From positions 84,247 through 148,246 of the forward strand of contig JARUPY010000487.1 of assembly GCA_029817715.1 (NCBI GenBank): a stretch of 64,000 bases of DNA. Reading direction: 5' to 3'. Position 1 is the stretch's first letter. Every line of letters begins with the position of its first letter. A program made the translations under genes and the position numbers. Origin of the DNA: Melastoma dodecandrum. Its lineage: Eukaryota; Streptophyta; Magnoliopsida; Myrtales; Melastomataceae. The notes beneath the pieces are model-generated. The model saw only the letters and a list, made by a program, of their open reading frames with translations. It was not told the origin of the DNA and searched no databases. Shown piece after piece: positions 35,030 to 46,100 of this stretch.

Positions 35030-36800
35030 TTGAATAAATATATATTGCTATGTTTTCCCTTTCTGTAAAAGAAACATAAACAAGAAACAAAAAGCTTGGG
35101 TTAGTAACATGTTTAATAAATAATATATTTCGCAAATTGAAAAAACTTTAAATGAAAAAAAAATTACCTTTTCATTCTCTCTCACCTCATGTAAATGTCG
35201 AAGCCAATCTCCTCCACAAAGTAATGCTTCTACCGTGTTTAAAGAAAGGGATGAACAATAAGCATCAATTACCCTCGTTCCAGAACTGAATGTAGTTTCA
35301 GAAGCCACTCAGCTTACTGGGATGACTAAAATATCAGCTGCCATTCTTGACAAAATTGAGTAATGTACTCGATTCATCTTCCACCAATCCAAACAATAAA
35401 AGTCTTTGACAATTTCACTCTTTTTGAGACTTTTTTTCCAAATATTCAGCTAATTTTGATTTTCTACGTCCCGAAGGCTCAAGTTTTTCACAATATGATT
35501 CAAAATAATCCCAATTTTGGTAATACTTGCTTGCATGCCAACACTGCTAGAAGAACCCAAACTCTCAGAATTCGAATAGTCAGAAGATACCTTCGAATGC
35601 TCTGTAACATATTCTTCATAAAGGCTTTTAATTGTTTTTTCAACCAATTCTTTATTCTTTGAAACATCCCTGTCAGATTAAAATTTTGGAAAACAGAAAT
35701 CAACTACCGTCATTTTTTGGCTTGGGTCAAGCACCGCAGCAACAACCATCAATAAATTGCATTCGCCCCAATATTTGTCAAACTTGAGCTTCATCTTACA
35801 TGCTAATGCCTTAATAAATTTATCTGAATGTTCAGTAGCAATATCTAAGGCTGATTTTACCTTCTGAACTTCTTGAAGATGTAGATTCGAAGTAGCATAC
35901 TCATTGCCTGAAATAATATGTGTAGCTGTCCAAAATGACTCCAACAACGAACAGATCTTGTGAGCTTATCCCAATCTTCATCCAAAGGGCAATAATCAAA
36001 TAGCGAGTCGCGTTGATAGAGCATTCTAAAAGCATCCTTGAACTTTAAAGTACAACTAAGAATCTCGAAAGTTGAGTTCCATCGAGTTTTGCAATCACGA
36101 ACCAATCTCCTTTCTTTTAATTGTAGTTTTTGTACACACTCAACACATTTTGTCAGCCTATCATCAGAACGATTCATGTATTCCACACATTGCCTCACTA
36201 CTTGGATGATGTCTTTAATTCCATCCGATCCATCCTAAACACAAATATTTAGAACATATGCACAATATCGAACATGAAATAACTTTCCTCCACCCAATAA
36301 CTTCCTTGAGACTTGAATCATCTCATTCAAATACTTGATAGCAACATCATTACTAGATGCATTATCAATAGTAGCAACGAAAAAAGGATTTCATACTTCA
36401 TGTCAAGTGGAAAACTACTTCAGGTTGATCATCATAGTGCTCCAGCACTAACATAGAAACGGAAAGACAACCGTTTAAAGTGAATTTTGAAGGTGCCTAA
36501 TCTATGTTGCCTTGGGCACCCAGTTGATTCAGAAACCAGAGAACTCAAAGGCATACCGGAAGTGTAGAGTCGGGCCGATTAATACTAGCCCCAAAAAGGT
36601 GAATAAGAAAGTTCTCTTCAGGTCCAAAGAAGGCGCTTGATCAATCACAACCCGAAACATTAGACATGTGACCTCAGTTATTTTGGAAACTCTTCCACAA
36701 CAGCATTAAAACGAATCTGCAAAGCAAGGAACAAAAGCTCAAGCTCACCTGACAAATTAAGTCCACTAGAAAATTAAAAAATGCAGATGTCTCGGCTTTG
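35030..36800 (-). mobile_element. hAT-family DNA transposon remnant (RICESLEEPER/Ac-like transposase)
   Basis: The minus strand carries broken transposase text in order: NASSNDVAIKYLNEMIQVSR (about 36350), the C-x-H-like CAYVLNICV region ending in a stop, DGSDGIKDIIQVVRQCVEYM, DCKTRWNSTFEILSCTLKFK, FWTATHIISGNEYATSNLHL, MKLKFDKYWGECNLLMVVAA, VLDPSQKMTVVDFCF and the hAT dimerisation segment ASETTFSSGTRVIDAYCSSL followed by LNTVEALLCGGDWLR. Several frames and in-frame stops (for example just before ASETTF near 35308) show it is dead. No BED zinc finger or terminal inverted repeats could be identified. Confidence 0.85.
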
Positions 36801-37814
36801 GTAAGCACCAGAAACTTCTCCGCGAAAAGAAACAGCAAGCACTTTCATTTCACCACAATAATAAGAAAACTAATAAGTAATCATGAAACGCTTCTGAACA
36901 ACACCACAAACACTCCATCGAAGGAAAGAAGAAAAAAAGACTACAAAACCTCAACAAAACCAAGCCGCGGCCTCATCAGCGGGAACAAACTTGAAACCAA
37001 AAAGAAGAAGAAAAGAAGGGGAATGAAGAATCGACCGGTGATGGATCGGAATCAATCGGTGCACCGAAAACGCCATATACGGAGCCCGATATGTAAGCCC
37101 AATGTGATTATACTCTAAAATTAATTAATTATAAAAAAAATAGTCCATCAAACTATATATATTAAGTCGGACTCTTTTTTTTTTCGTGTGGGAATGTGTT
37201 TGTCCCTTTAATGGCAAGCCATCTCACAACATATGTATCTTGGTCAAGTGGGTTTCGAGTTTGTGTTTGATTGCTCAATTGTTCGACGTTAAGTGTCCGC
37301 CGAGAGATTTTTTATAATCGGACTTTTGATTCCGGATTATTTTGAAATCATGACACCAATAGGTTCAAACTTTCTCTGTTTTATGTCCAATTCTATATCG
37401 GTCGCTTACAAATGACAAAAAAATGTGTCCTGGTAAACCTTTTGATATCGTTGTTATTTTTTGTCATGTTAATCAAATACCAGTCACTATCCCCGCCACC
37501 GCCAAAATGGACCATGGCGATGCTCTGACACGTCGCCGCGCGTAAAGATGAACGGTCGGGATTCATTACCCTAACTTCATGTCTGATTTGGATAAGTTCA
37601 AATGAGTCAAATAAGTTCTTTGGGGTTCATTCAGTCTCGCCGAAAACGTGCTGTCCTTGTCATATCAATCCTCCCCCCCTTCCCTCCTAAATTATGAAAA
37701 CATCATTATATTTATTTCGAACTCGATAGGATGAAATTAAAAAAGTATCAAAATTCCTGAATACCCACCCCCTCACGATTAAGGAAGTTAATTTTGTGTT
37801 TTCCTTTTTACTCC
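36801..37814. other. Intergenic, no gene recognised
   Basis: AT-rich. A Lys-rich 106-codon frame at 36798-37118 has no known domain. The right end is the 3' region of the DUF506 gene. Confidence 0.4.
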
Positions 37815-38699
37815 TCATCTCATGCGTACAAACTGGCCTCCGCTCACCCCTGCCGTCTCCTCAAATCCTCCGATCGACAGGCAACCGTACGCGGAGGAGG
37901 ACACCGCCACCGTCGGAGCCCCCGGGAACGGGTTTGTCGTCCTCCTGTACGGGCCCAACCACTTGTTCTGCATGTACCTGTTCTTCCTCCAAGGCGGGAC
38001 GGACAGGCCTCGGCTCTTCAGCGACCGCCTCCCCGCATCGCACATTGACCTCACGATCTTCTTCAGGTCGTCGCTGCAGCCCACAAAAACCCTAGGGACG
38101 AATGCCAGCAGCTCGGAATAGTGGTCCGTCGGACGAGCGATCTCGAACTCCCCTCGGAAGTCCAGGTCTACGAAGTACCGGAGCTGCCTGCCGTCGGGTC
38201 GAACGATGTCGACGAACTCGTAGTTGCCAGCCGTCAGCCCGCCAGAGGCGTCCCACTTGGTCTTGCACACCGCAGCATTGTAGCCCACGTCCCTGAGGCA
38301 CAACATCACCTGCCGCCACATGAGGGACTTATTGGACCGCCAGCAGGAACAGAACCCCGCCGCCTTGGCGACGCAGGAAGAAAGCGCGGCCCGGAACGGA
38401 TCCCCGTCGCAAGACAGGGCATCGGACACGATCTCCTTCGCCGCGTCCACATCGGTCCCGTCATCGGGTCCCTCGGCCTCGGGCTCGTCACCCGAGCATG
38501 ATCCCGCGCGGGGGTCTCCTCCGTCGTCTTCCTCGAAGAAGCCGTGAACGAGTTCAGAAAGGCAGGGGGAGGAGACGACTGGGTCGTGATCGCTGCCGCT
38601 GCTGGAGTAGTCGACGCGGGGCGCGATGAGCCTGGCGCGGGCAGCGTGGCCGAGGGGGACGGTCACCCTCCTAGCCCTAACCGGACACTCCATCTGCAT
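37815..38699 (-). CDS. DUF506 / PDDEXK-like (PDDEXK_6) family protein
   Basis: A single exon encodes 294 residues. An acidic N-terminal part (SCSGDEPEAEGPDDGTDVDA) is followed by the conserved DUF506 core: MLCLRDVGYNAAVCKTKWDA, AGNYEFVDIVRPDGRQLRYF, VDLDFRGEFEIARPTDHYSE, LLAFVPRVFVGCSDDLKKIV, then SLKSRGLSVPPWRKNRYMQN and KWL. The YEFVD...FVDLDFRGEFEIARPT segment matches the predicted PDDEXK nuclease-like fold, although plant members have no proven nuclease activity. Relatives are reported to respond to auxin, phosphate or cold. The N-terminal FEEDDGG motif resembles the family's conserved F-x-E-D/E element. GC-rich and intact. Its position between PUB9 and the bHLH matches the Arabidopsis At3g07350 neighbourhood as I recall it. 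Confidence 0.92.
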   Translation of the reverse strand: MQMECPVRARRVTVPLGHAARARLIAPRVDYSSSGSDHDPVVSSPCLSELVHGFFEEDDGGDPRAGSCSGDEPEAEGPDDGTDVDAAKEIVSDALSCDGDPFRAALSSCVAKAAGFCSCWRSNKSLMWRQVMLCLRDVGYNAAVCKTKWDASGGLTAGNYEFVDIVRPDGRQLRYFVDLDFRGEFEIARPTDHYSELLAFVPRVFVGCSDDLKKIVRSMCDAGRRSLKSRGLSVPPWRKNRYMQNKWLGPYRRTTNPFPGAPTVAVSSSAYGCLSIGGFEETAGVSGGQFVRMR

Positions 38700-40329
38700 T
38701 TCTATTTTCTTCTTTGACTTAGGAAGAGAGAATGGGAGCTGCTGAGTCGAGTGCTTGACATGAAGACAGGTCCGAAATATCGTGTATGTATTTATGTCTA
38801 CATTTTGTTGATTTAAAAAATGGGTGGGATTTGGGAATTTCTAGAGGAATATTCGTGTCGAGTCCGGTGGGGAGTGGGAAATAAAGGGGAAATTGTGCAC
38901 ACATTTAATTTATGTTTTCTGGGGATAAGAAAAGGTGATTTGGTCTTATAGTTTAATCCGGGGGATATGCTTTGGAGAGGATGGAACCAACAAAAGCATA
39001 TCCGACAGCAGCTTTGGATTGGGTTAGCAGGTTTCAGGTTTTCGGGTTCGGGACGTGGAATCTGGACCCTACCTTATAATGGCCGGTTCTTAATTGTTAG
39101 AACCTAGAACCTACCCAATTAATCAAATATCCACCCAAGAACCTACCCTACCGGTTCTGGTACAGGTTCCGGTTCTGTTTCGGTTCCGTTAGCGGCGTCG
39201 CCCTCTGAGTTTCAAGTCTGGTTTGGTCAACGGCGTCGCCCTATGAGCGGTTCGTGTTTCGATTCTGATTAAGACACCCAAACAGATGATCCAGAGCATC
39301 AACGCCTCAAATTACATCAAAATCAAAATCCAAACCCCACAGAATCACCCCCTGACCGGCTATGTTCAGACAAAAAGAACTTTTAAGAAAATATTCCCAT
39401 CACCCACGGCTCAACCTAACCTAACCCAGAAAGAATCGTAAATAAAAATTGACAAGGCAAGGCGGGGAATAAGGGAAAAAGTAGATTATGAGCTGACTTA
39501 CCGTAAGAAACCATAACTCCTGGAACCGTTTGATGAAGACGTTGTTGTGAAGAGGGGGACAATTGTTTGGGGTAGGGTAAAGTTTAAGTTAGGTTATTAG
39601 ATTGGGTAAGATTTATGATAGGTTATTGGGTTGGGTAAAATTTAGGTTAGGCTCCAGGTTAGTTCCGGGGGAGAACCCGAAACCATACTTGGTACCACCG
39701 ATTTTATAAAATTTAGAACCTAAAACCTACCCGATCTATTCGAGAACTTATACTGACACCGACCTATGATACCGATTCCGATATGTTCCCGATTTTATCC
39801 GGAACCTATGCTCACCTCTAGCTTTGGGTATTTGTCCGAAATGACTGAGCACCGGATAAAAACTATTTAAGTAAATGAAAATTTTATTAATATAATATAT
39901 ATATATATAATACACAATTAAATCAAGATAGTATGAAATCACCGGGGGGGTTCCCACGTAGCTTTTTATAACAAAGAAAAAGAATAATTTTAGTGGGTGG
40001 ATGTCGCCTCGTGGCGTCGCAAGGCTACTGCTGGAAAAGGACCCTACTTTGTGGGTTGTGAACAGGATAACTTCAAACCACCATCGGCGTGCGACTTGGT
40101 TCTCTTGCAATCCTCATCACATGTCCGAACCAATCTCAAGTCTTTGTCTGCATCCTGGAATTTGTACACGCGTTGGTTCAAATTAAAATGCACGGTCCGC
40201 GGAAGTTGTTGTAACGATGGTTATTAACTGCAATTCCAAGCGTCCGTTCCCTTCTTCTTCCTTCTTCTTCCTCCTATGCCTCTGCTCTCTCCTTCCCTTC
40301 GGCTTCTTGTTTTGCGTTTGTGGTTCGAC
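38700..40329. other. DUF506 upstream region and repeat-rich spacer
   Basis: Promoter-like AT-rich sequence to about 39.0 kb, then the repeat listed separately, then AT-rich sequence with (TA)n at about 39893-39908. No supported gene. Confidence 0.4.
39030..39830. repeat. Degenerate element rich in AGAACCTA/GGTTC motifs with opposite-facing ends
   Basis: Near 39040-39200 there are repeated AACCTA, GGTTCCGGTTCTG and similar words. Near 39640-39830 related words recur in the other orientation. The right end, read on the minus strand, begins AGAGGTGAGCATAGGTTCCG, a style seen at termini of some plant hAT-like MITEs. The element class is not established. Confidence 0.4.
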
Positions 40330-41759
40330 CTCTCAATGGGAATTGCGATTCGTTTCCCATTAACGGCCGATAATTTCGTTGACAAGAACCCAACTTGGGC
40401 GTCCTCCGCATTGATTGTTCCTCCGTTCGCTGCAGCCTCGGCGTTCACATCAGATTCATCAGGTCTGGGAGATTTTATCTTGGGGTGTTCTATTTGTTTT
40501 GGTCGCCTGGATAGGAAGATTGTGTTTCGTGGGGTGTTCTATTTGTTTGATGAGTGGGACTAGCAGAAGAATTCCATAGACAGAGTAGTGTGTGAGGCAG
40601 CTGAAGACTGGATTAGTTAACTGCGGTAGAGAGGGGTTTTCGTGAATTTGAAGATAATTCGAGTTTCTGATCTGTTGTCATCCATGGTTTATGCTGTTTG
40701 TGACTCGTTAATTCTCGGTGATAAGAGTGACAATGTGACTGACATTCGCCCTCTGCACAAATTTATTATCGGCATCCTTCCCTTTGGACAACTGAATCCA
40801 CATATCATGCTGAAGATCCTGCATCAATGTATAAGCTTTCTTAGATTAGCCGTGCGGTTGATTGTCGTATTTCGCTTGTTGATCTTTCAATATCATCCAT
40901 TCCTTTTGTTCTCTTTGCAAAATGCCCTCCTGTGGATAGAGGTCTACAAATTTAGACTCATGGAGCCCCGAGCAGTTGAAAATGACGAGCTTCAGAGGGA
41001 ATAATCGTGCACTTGTTCTTTAAGAAACAAGCGTGGACCGATGGAGGTAAAATAGATGCAACGTACACGTCCAGAGCTGCTGACTTGAACGGGCAGTTAC
41101 TCGCGAAAGAAGTTGCCAAACCCCAAAGGTATGGCAGAAGATGCTGGCTTGCCATCATCACCTGTTGCTTGGCAGTCGTCGAAAGCTTCTAATGGACTTC
41201 CAGACATTAACACTAGTGAAGCCCCTAAAGAAAACACTGTTGCTAGCAAAGAAGCACCGGAGATCCCTGCATCAGCCGAAGCAACTCCACTGCTATACCC
41301 TCTATAAAGAAACCCTCAGGTGCAAAGGTAACGGGAAAGACGGGTGGTTTAGGTGCTTGGAAGCTTACTACTACAAAGGCACCAGTTTATTCATCTCATG
41401 GATTATTTATTGGTGTATTTGACATGAACTAATTTGTTGTCCCTTCTTAATCTGCAGCCAAGTGAAAATCTTTATGATCAAAAGCCGGAGCCGCCGGTTG
41501 TCCCAGTTGCTGCTCCGGCTAGCAGCACTGCCATGGCTAACCCATAATTTGACTATATAGAAAATGACCAGTTGCAAGATATGAGCCCTGGTGGAACCGC
41601 CCAAAGTCTTCAAACTTGTTTGCTGGATTTGGCATGGACAGCGAAAGGGCCACCAGTTGAGCTTGGAAGAAACCGTAGCCAATTCACAGCAAATTGCTTT
41701 TAGCGGTTGTTTGGTTCTCCTCCATCTCTTTACAGGCAAGAACGTGCAAGTGCTCGTGA

Positions 41760-41760
<1 letters not shown>
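40330..41760 (+). pseudogene. ARF GTPase-activating protein (AGD8/9/10-like) pseudogene
   Basis: Pieces of a class II ARF-GAP occur in order on the plus strand: KNPTWAS at about 40385, then (shifted frame) RIDCSSVRCSLGVHIRFIRS (ArfGAP core; family form [20 protein letters not shown]), FRGNNRA at about 40990, frameshift, [14 protein letters not shown] and [19 protein letters not shown], frameshift, [14 protein letters not shown]...EAPKENTVASKEAPEIPASA, frameshift, SIKKPSGAKVTGKTGGLGAW, intron, then PSENLYDQKPEPPVVPVAAP ending in an in-frame TAA, FDYIEND and FGMDS. The first zinc-finger CxxC pair is gone. An intron (about 41390-41457) is retained, so this is a decayed duplicate rather than a retrocopy. 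Class II ARF-GAPs act at the Golgi; this copy cannot encode one. Confidence 0.85.

Positions 41761-41762
<2 letters not shown>

Positions 41763-41796
<34 letters not shown>
41763..41796. repeat. (GA)n microsatellite
   Basis: About 17 GA units at the 3' edge of the ARF-GAP pseudogene. Confidence 0.8.
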
Positions 41797-41797
<1 letters not shown>

Positions 41798-41799
41798 AG

Positions 41800-42540
41800 T
41801 TTTTGGAGTCTTGGGCCCGTAGAACACCAATTATTCATATAGCCGACGGGGCCCAACTCCCCATAAATCAGGCCTTACTGTCCGGCCCAATGATAACTCC
41901 TCCGGTCAGCCCAAACAATAATACGAATGGGAAAATCTTGTATAAACATCACTTTCTGTATGCTCATATATTAGATTTCTGTGTGCGCTGACATTATTAT
42001 ATAATAATCACTGTACAACCAGTATTATTAAACCCTAAAGATAAAGCACAACATTTGTTAGCATCGGCCGAAGGGAAGAAAACCTGTAGAATAAGAAAAA
42101 ATTTGCTTCGTGTTCAGGAACACTGAGGTGCAAAGGTAGGAGTGCGGCAATTTTCCCAAACTTTGCAAGTTCATGCATTTCATGTGCTCTCACAAGTTAG
42201 GAAAAAAAAGGAACTAACATCTCTTTATAACTTAAAAAGGATTTAAGAGAAATAAGGAAAAAAGAAGGCGATTTCTAGCATCACTTTTGGACCGACTTTT
42301 TTTTTTGTGATTCGAACTTTAAAATAATTCTGTTGAAGCCTTAAATCCAGCACCTCCCTCGGTTACAAAAGTGTCCCCCCTAATTCACGCCTCCCCCTCC
42401 CCCAAAAAGAAGCCCTACTTTTTTAAAAAAATTCACAGTTCAGCCTCCCCACTTCCTCCTCGTTTATGGCAGAGGAAGGTCCCGAATCCAACAACGAGAC
42501 GACTTTGAAGGAGGACGATGACCTAACTGTAATGACATTT
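41800..42540. other. Spacer, no gene recognised
   Basis: AT-rich with homopolymer runs. Nothing coding. Confidence 0.4.
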
Positions 42541-42550
42541 TATATGATTA

Positions 42551-42816
42551 GTCGTCACTAATTATCTTACGTTTCATAAATTAAACAAACAATTTCCTAC
42601 GTGGTTATTATTTTTTACATGGCGATTTGTCGTCGTTATTGTTTTGTAATGAAATGTGATTTGACACACTTAATTGGGAAATGCATCACCTTTAAGAGTT
42701 TATTTGTCTCATCATTTGGTTAGGGGATTCCCTTTAGACTGTAGACTAGTCATTGGATTCGATGAAAGTAAAAAATTGTTTGTTTAATTTATGATATGTA
42801 AGATAATAGTGACGAC
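42551..42816. repeat. Foldback/MITE-like element with inverted arms of about 50 bases
   Basis: The left arm 42551-42600 (GTCGTCACTAATTATCTTAC...) is nearly the reverse complement of the right arm 42768-42816 (...GTAAGATAATAGTGACGAC). The internal segment of about 165 bases has no coding potential. Similarity between the arms fades but continues outward for some 25 bases. Confidence 0.7.
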
Positions 42817-42839
42817 AAATCGGATAAGTGAGTAACATC

Positions 42840-43110
42840 ATTCTAGTAAGGCCATATTTTAAAGTTTGGGCCATAAAAGAAAGTTTGGGCTAGAAATCTA
42901 TATTATGCGTGTCCACGTAGAATTTTATTATAATAAAATAAAATAAAAAACACTTAAGATAATATTGATGGCAAATCGGAAAAAACCCTAACGATGTTCC
43001 AATAAGGCCATAAAAGATTCCTAATATTGATTTAAGGCTAAAAAAAGATATTTTAGAGTTCGCACCATAAAAGAAAGTCGGCCAAGAGTGGTGCAAGAAT
43101 CGCTATTTTG
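42840..43110. repeat. Second copy of the 12-kb module family
   Basis: Words such as GGCCATAAAAGATT, AATATTGATTTAAGGC, TTTTAGAGTTCGCACCATAA and AAGAAAGTCGGCCAA repeat those at 12.29-12.6 kb in the same order. Dispersed, diverged, non-coding. Confidence 0.55.
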
Positions 43111-46100
43111 GCAAAAAAAAAAAAAAAATTGCCTTGAAAATGGGACAGAAAAGTGGGGACAAGTGTACACGAGCCGAGTGGGCTTATATACCCTCTCTGC
43201 AAGACATGGCCCAGGACGAATCCTTGGGCGAAGCTTGTGAAAGAGGTTGCATACAAACTTGGCATTAAGCTAGATAGACGCTTGCTTGACATAGCCGAAA
43301 TTTGTCTAAAGAATGCCTAGTTGCTTGCAGCAATAGGAGAGACCCTTAAGCTACACCTGACGAATTAAAATAGAGCATGCGACCTTTGGATTGTCACTGA
43401 CTTGACCAGAAAGGACACAAGCTACTCTTAGAATGCTCTCATCGAACCTCGCTTTCATGATACAAAAGTCCAAACAAAAACTTAATATTGTACTCGCACA
43501 CCCACTGAATATATCGAAAGTGATTTTAGGTATGTCGACAAATATAATTGTCCGATAATTTGGCGTATCCTCTGAATCCAAAGGCTACCTCTTCAATGAT
43601 TAAAATCATCATGGAAGCAATTCTTCGTTCTTTCTTTTCTTCTCAATCCCATGTGATCGAACCCCAATTATTTCCCTACTTTTCATTAACGACTTTCGCT
43701 TTATTCATTTCTTTCTGAACACTTGGATGAGGAAGATGTTCACTTCTTTCTTACCCAAAAAAAAATTAAACTAGTTCAGATGTCAGAGTACAGATCATTT
43801 ATGTGCATATTTTTTTATACAGTAAAATAAATCATTTAAAAAAATTGGGTTATGATGAAGAATCCCCCCACCCCAAAAAAATGATTGCCCCCACCATAAA
43901 CATTTATTATTATTATTTTCGAATTATTTTCCCCACTCACTCACGAGGGTCGGCAAATTAAATCATTTCATCTTTATTTTCTCAAAAGAGAGAACAAAAA
44001 AGATGGGCATTTACAAAACCCTATGTTTGCTAGGAAACCAGTTTTATCCGCACAATTTTCGGATCAATGGCATTCGATTGAGTATATAAGAATTCTCAAT
44101 GCAAGGTTAATTAGGAACTGTCTTCGAGACTCTCTGACTAATCCAAATAACAACAACAACAACAACAACTAGCTGGGGTGGTGGTTGTGGTGGGAATGAA
44201 TGAAGAAATGATAGTAAAAGAGCGATTTATGTCGTCGGCGGTGGGGATTCCATACTCAACCCCAGAAAAAATCAGACAAAAAAACAAACAAGATCGACCT
44301 TTCCTAATTATTAAAACCCCCACCACCATCACCATTTCCATCCACCTTTCTCTATTTATTTGTCGGACGTTACGTAATTATAATACGATCAACTTGAACA
44401 GCCCGGTTGAGGAATTGCACTCGTGTTATATCATATCATATGTTAGAAGAAGGGGTTTCGAGACGAAATTCTTTTATGTTTATAAATGTGGCTTAACCCC
44501 AAATAATCGTTCATCAGTTGGAACCCGATGAATATGGACGAATATATGACCCGTGAAATAAATTGCAATGGAACGAGGGATTGGACGTTACCAGTCGTTT
44601 CGAGAGAGAAACCATTGGCTGGATGTTTCGGCATCGGATTGGGACAGTGTGATGAGTGTGGGGGTAAGAACAGTCGTGGTTGTCTGTTTGTTCGAGTTCC
44701 GATGCAGATCCTTTTTGTTTGTATTAAAAAAGCCGGGGGAGGGGGGGGGGGGGGGGGGGGGGGTTACTGTAGACTCTTAACTCCTCCCCATATTCGTCGT
44801 CTTCTTACCGCGACCACGATCTTCCCCTTGCTCTGTCCCTGAATTCAGCCCGAACAACCACCCTCCCATCACTTTCTCAGGACACCCACACCCTCTCCTG
44901 TAAGAAATGTGGACAGTTCATGCAAGATATTCATTGAACATTTACTGCTCTAGTCCCGTGCCCTTCTTCACCAATCATTTGTCCCGTCAACCAGTGCGGA
45001 TTTGCGCGTGCAACTTGCGTGGTCTGAGGTTTTGAAGCATATGGTGTGTTGATCGCGTATCCAATGATCCTGTTCACGACTTCTCTCGAAAGGAAGCCTC
45101 TCCCCCTTAGGGGGCGGGGCGTGCCGTAGTTTCCTGATCTGTTCATAGTTCACGAGAGGGACTTCTGCAAATGTCTCCTTCATTTGCGGTCTTCAACGAG
45201 CCCAGCCTAATGGGGTCTCCATCACCGGTCGGGGTTTCGTTCGTGATGAGAAGTATTCGACTGATCCGGGGATCAGTAATGGGCCAACGTGGGTCCGGGG
45301 GTTGGAGGACTTCCTTTCTCGGTTAACAGTGTCGGGTGTCCAGGGCACGAAACTAAAATCGGCATCTCGCTTTACATACGGCGGTCCCCCCACCCTCTAC
45401 CACCTCACCATGTAATAAATGTTGGTTGAAATGACAAGTGAAGGAATCGTTTTATTTTGATGTAATTGAATATGGTGGTCATTTCATTTCAATTGATATT
45501 CAATTATTGCACACATGTAAGATGTGATGTATATATTAGGACCGTGACTGTGACTGTGATGCTGCTATCGAACCTTCATAAATACATGTTTTCTGGCAGC
45601 CTTTGGACTTATTCGCGCAGAAAAGCCCTACCACGGCCATTGCGTTGCATGCATGCATACATGCCGCATATAGTGCTTCCTATACGACCACCCATGGATT
45701 TTGTTGCCTGAAAAGATTTCACGGGAAGCTGGCCTGCAGAGAAGTTTGTCGCATCCCGCCATCTCCCATTTATTACTATTCGCCGATGGAAATGTACGAG
45801 CCACGATGAACATGTTAAGTTTGCGCACCGGCCTCGGGGTAAGGTCCACGGTCGAGCAAGTCGTCCCCTCGGTGCCGACAGTCTCCGGATCACGCGTGCC
45901 ATGATTTTTGCAACACGACAGTCCCCCCTCCCCCCCTACGGGTTTGGACGAAGAATTGCGATACTCTATACATGGTTACACACGACAAGCTCCATGTTAT
46001 CCTTCACATAAGGATAGCTCGATTCACTTTCCGATAGTATGACCGACGGAGCAATCACGGCCAACTGTCTGGAGGAGGCCGAGTTGCAACCTTCCAAGGT

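Noticed and set aside
44931..45393. Adjacent minus-strand frames that might be exons of one gene or an organelle DNA insert
   Set aside because: Compared by eye with plastid photosystem proteins and common nuclear families without a match; not supported.
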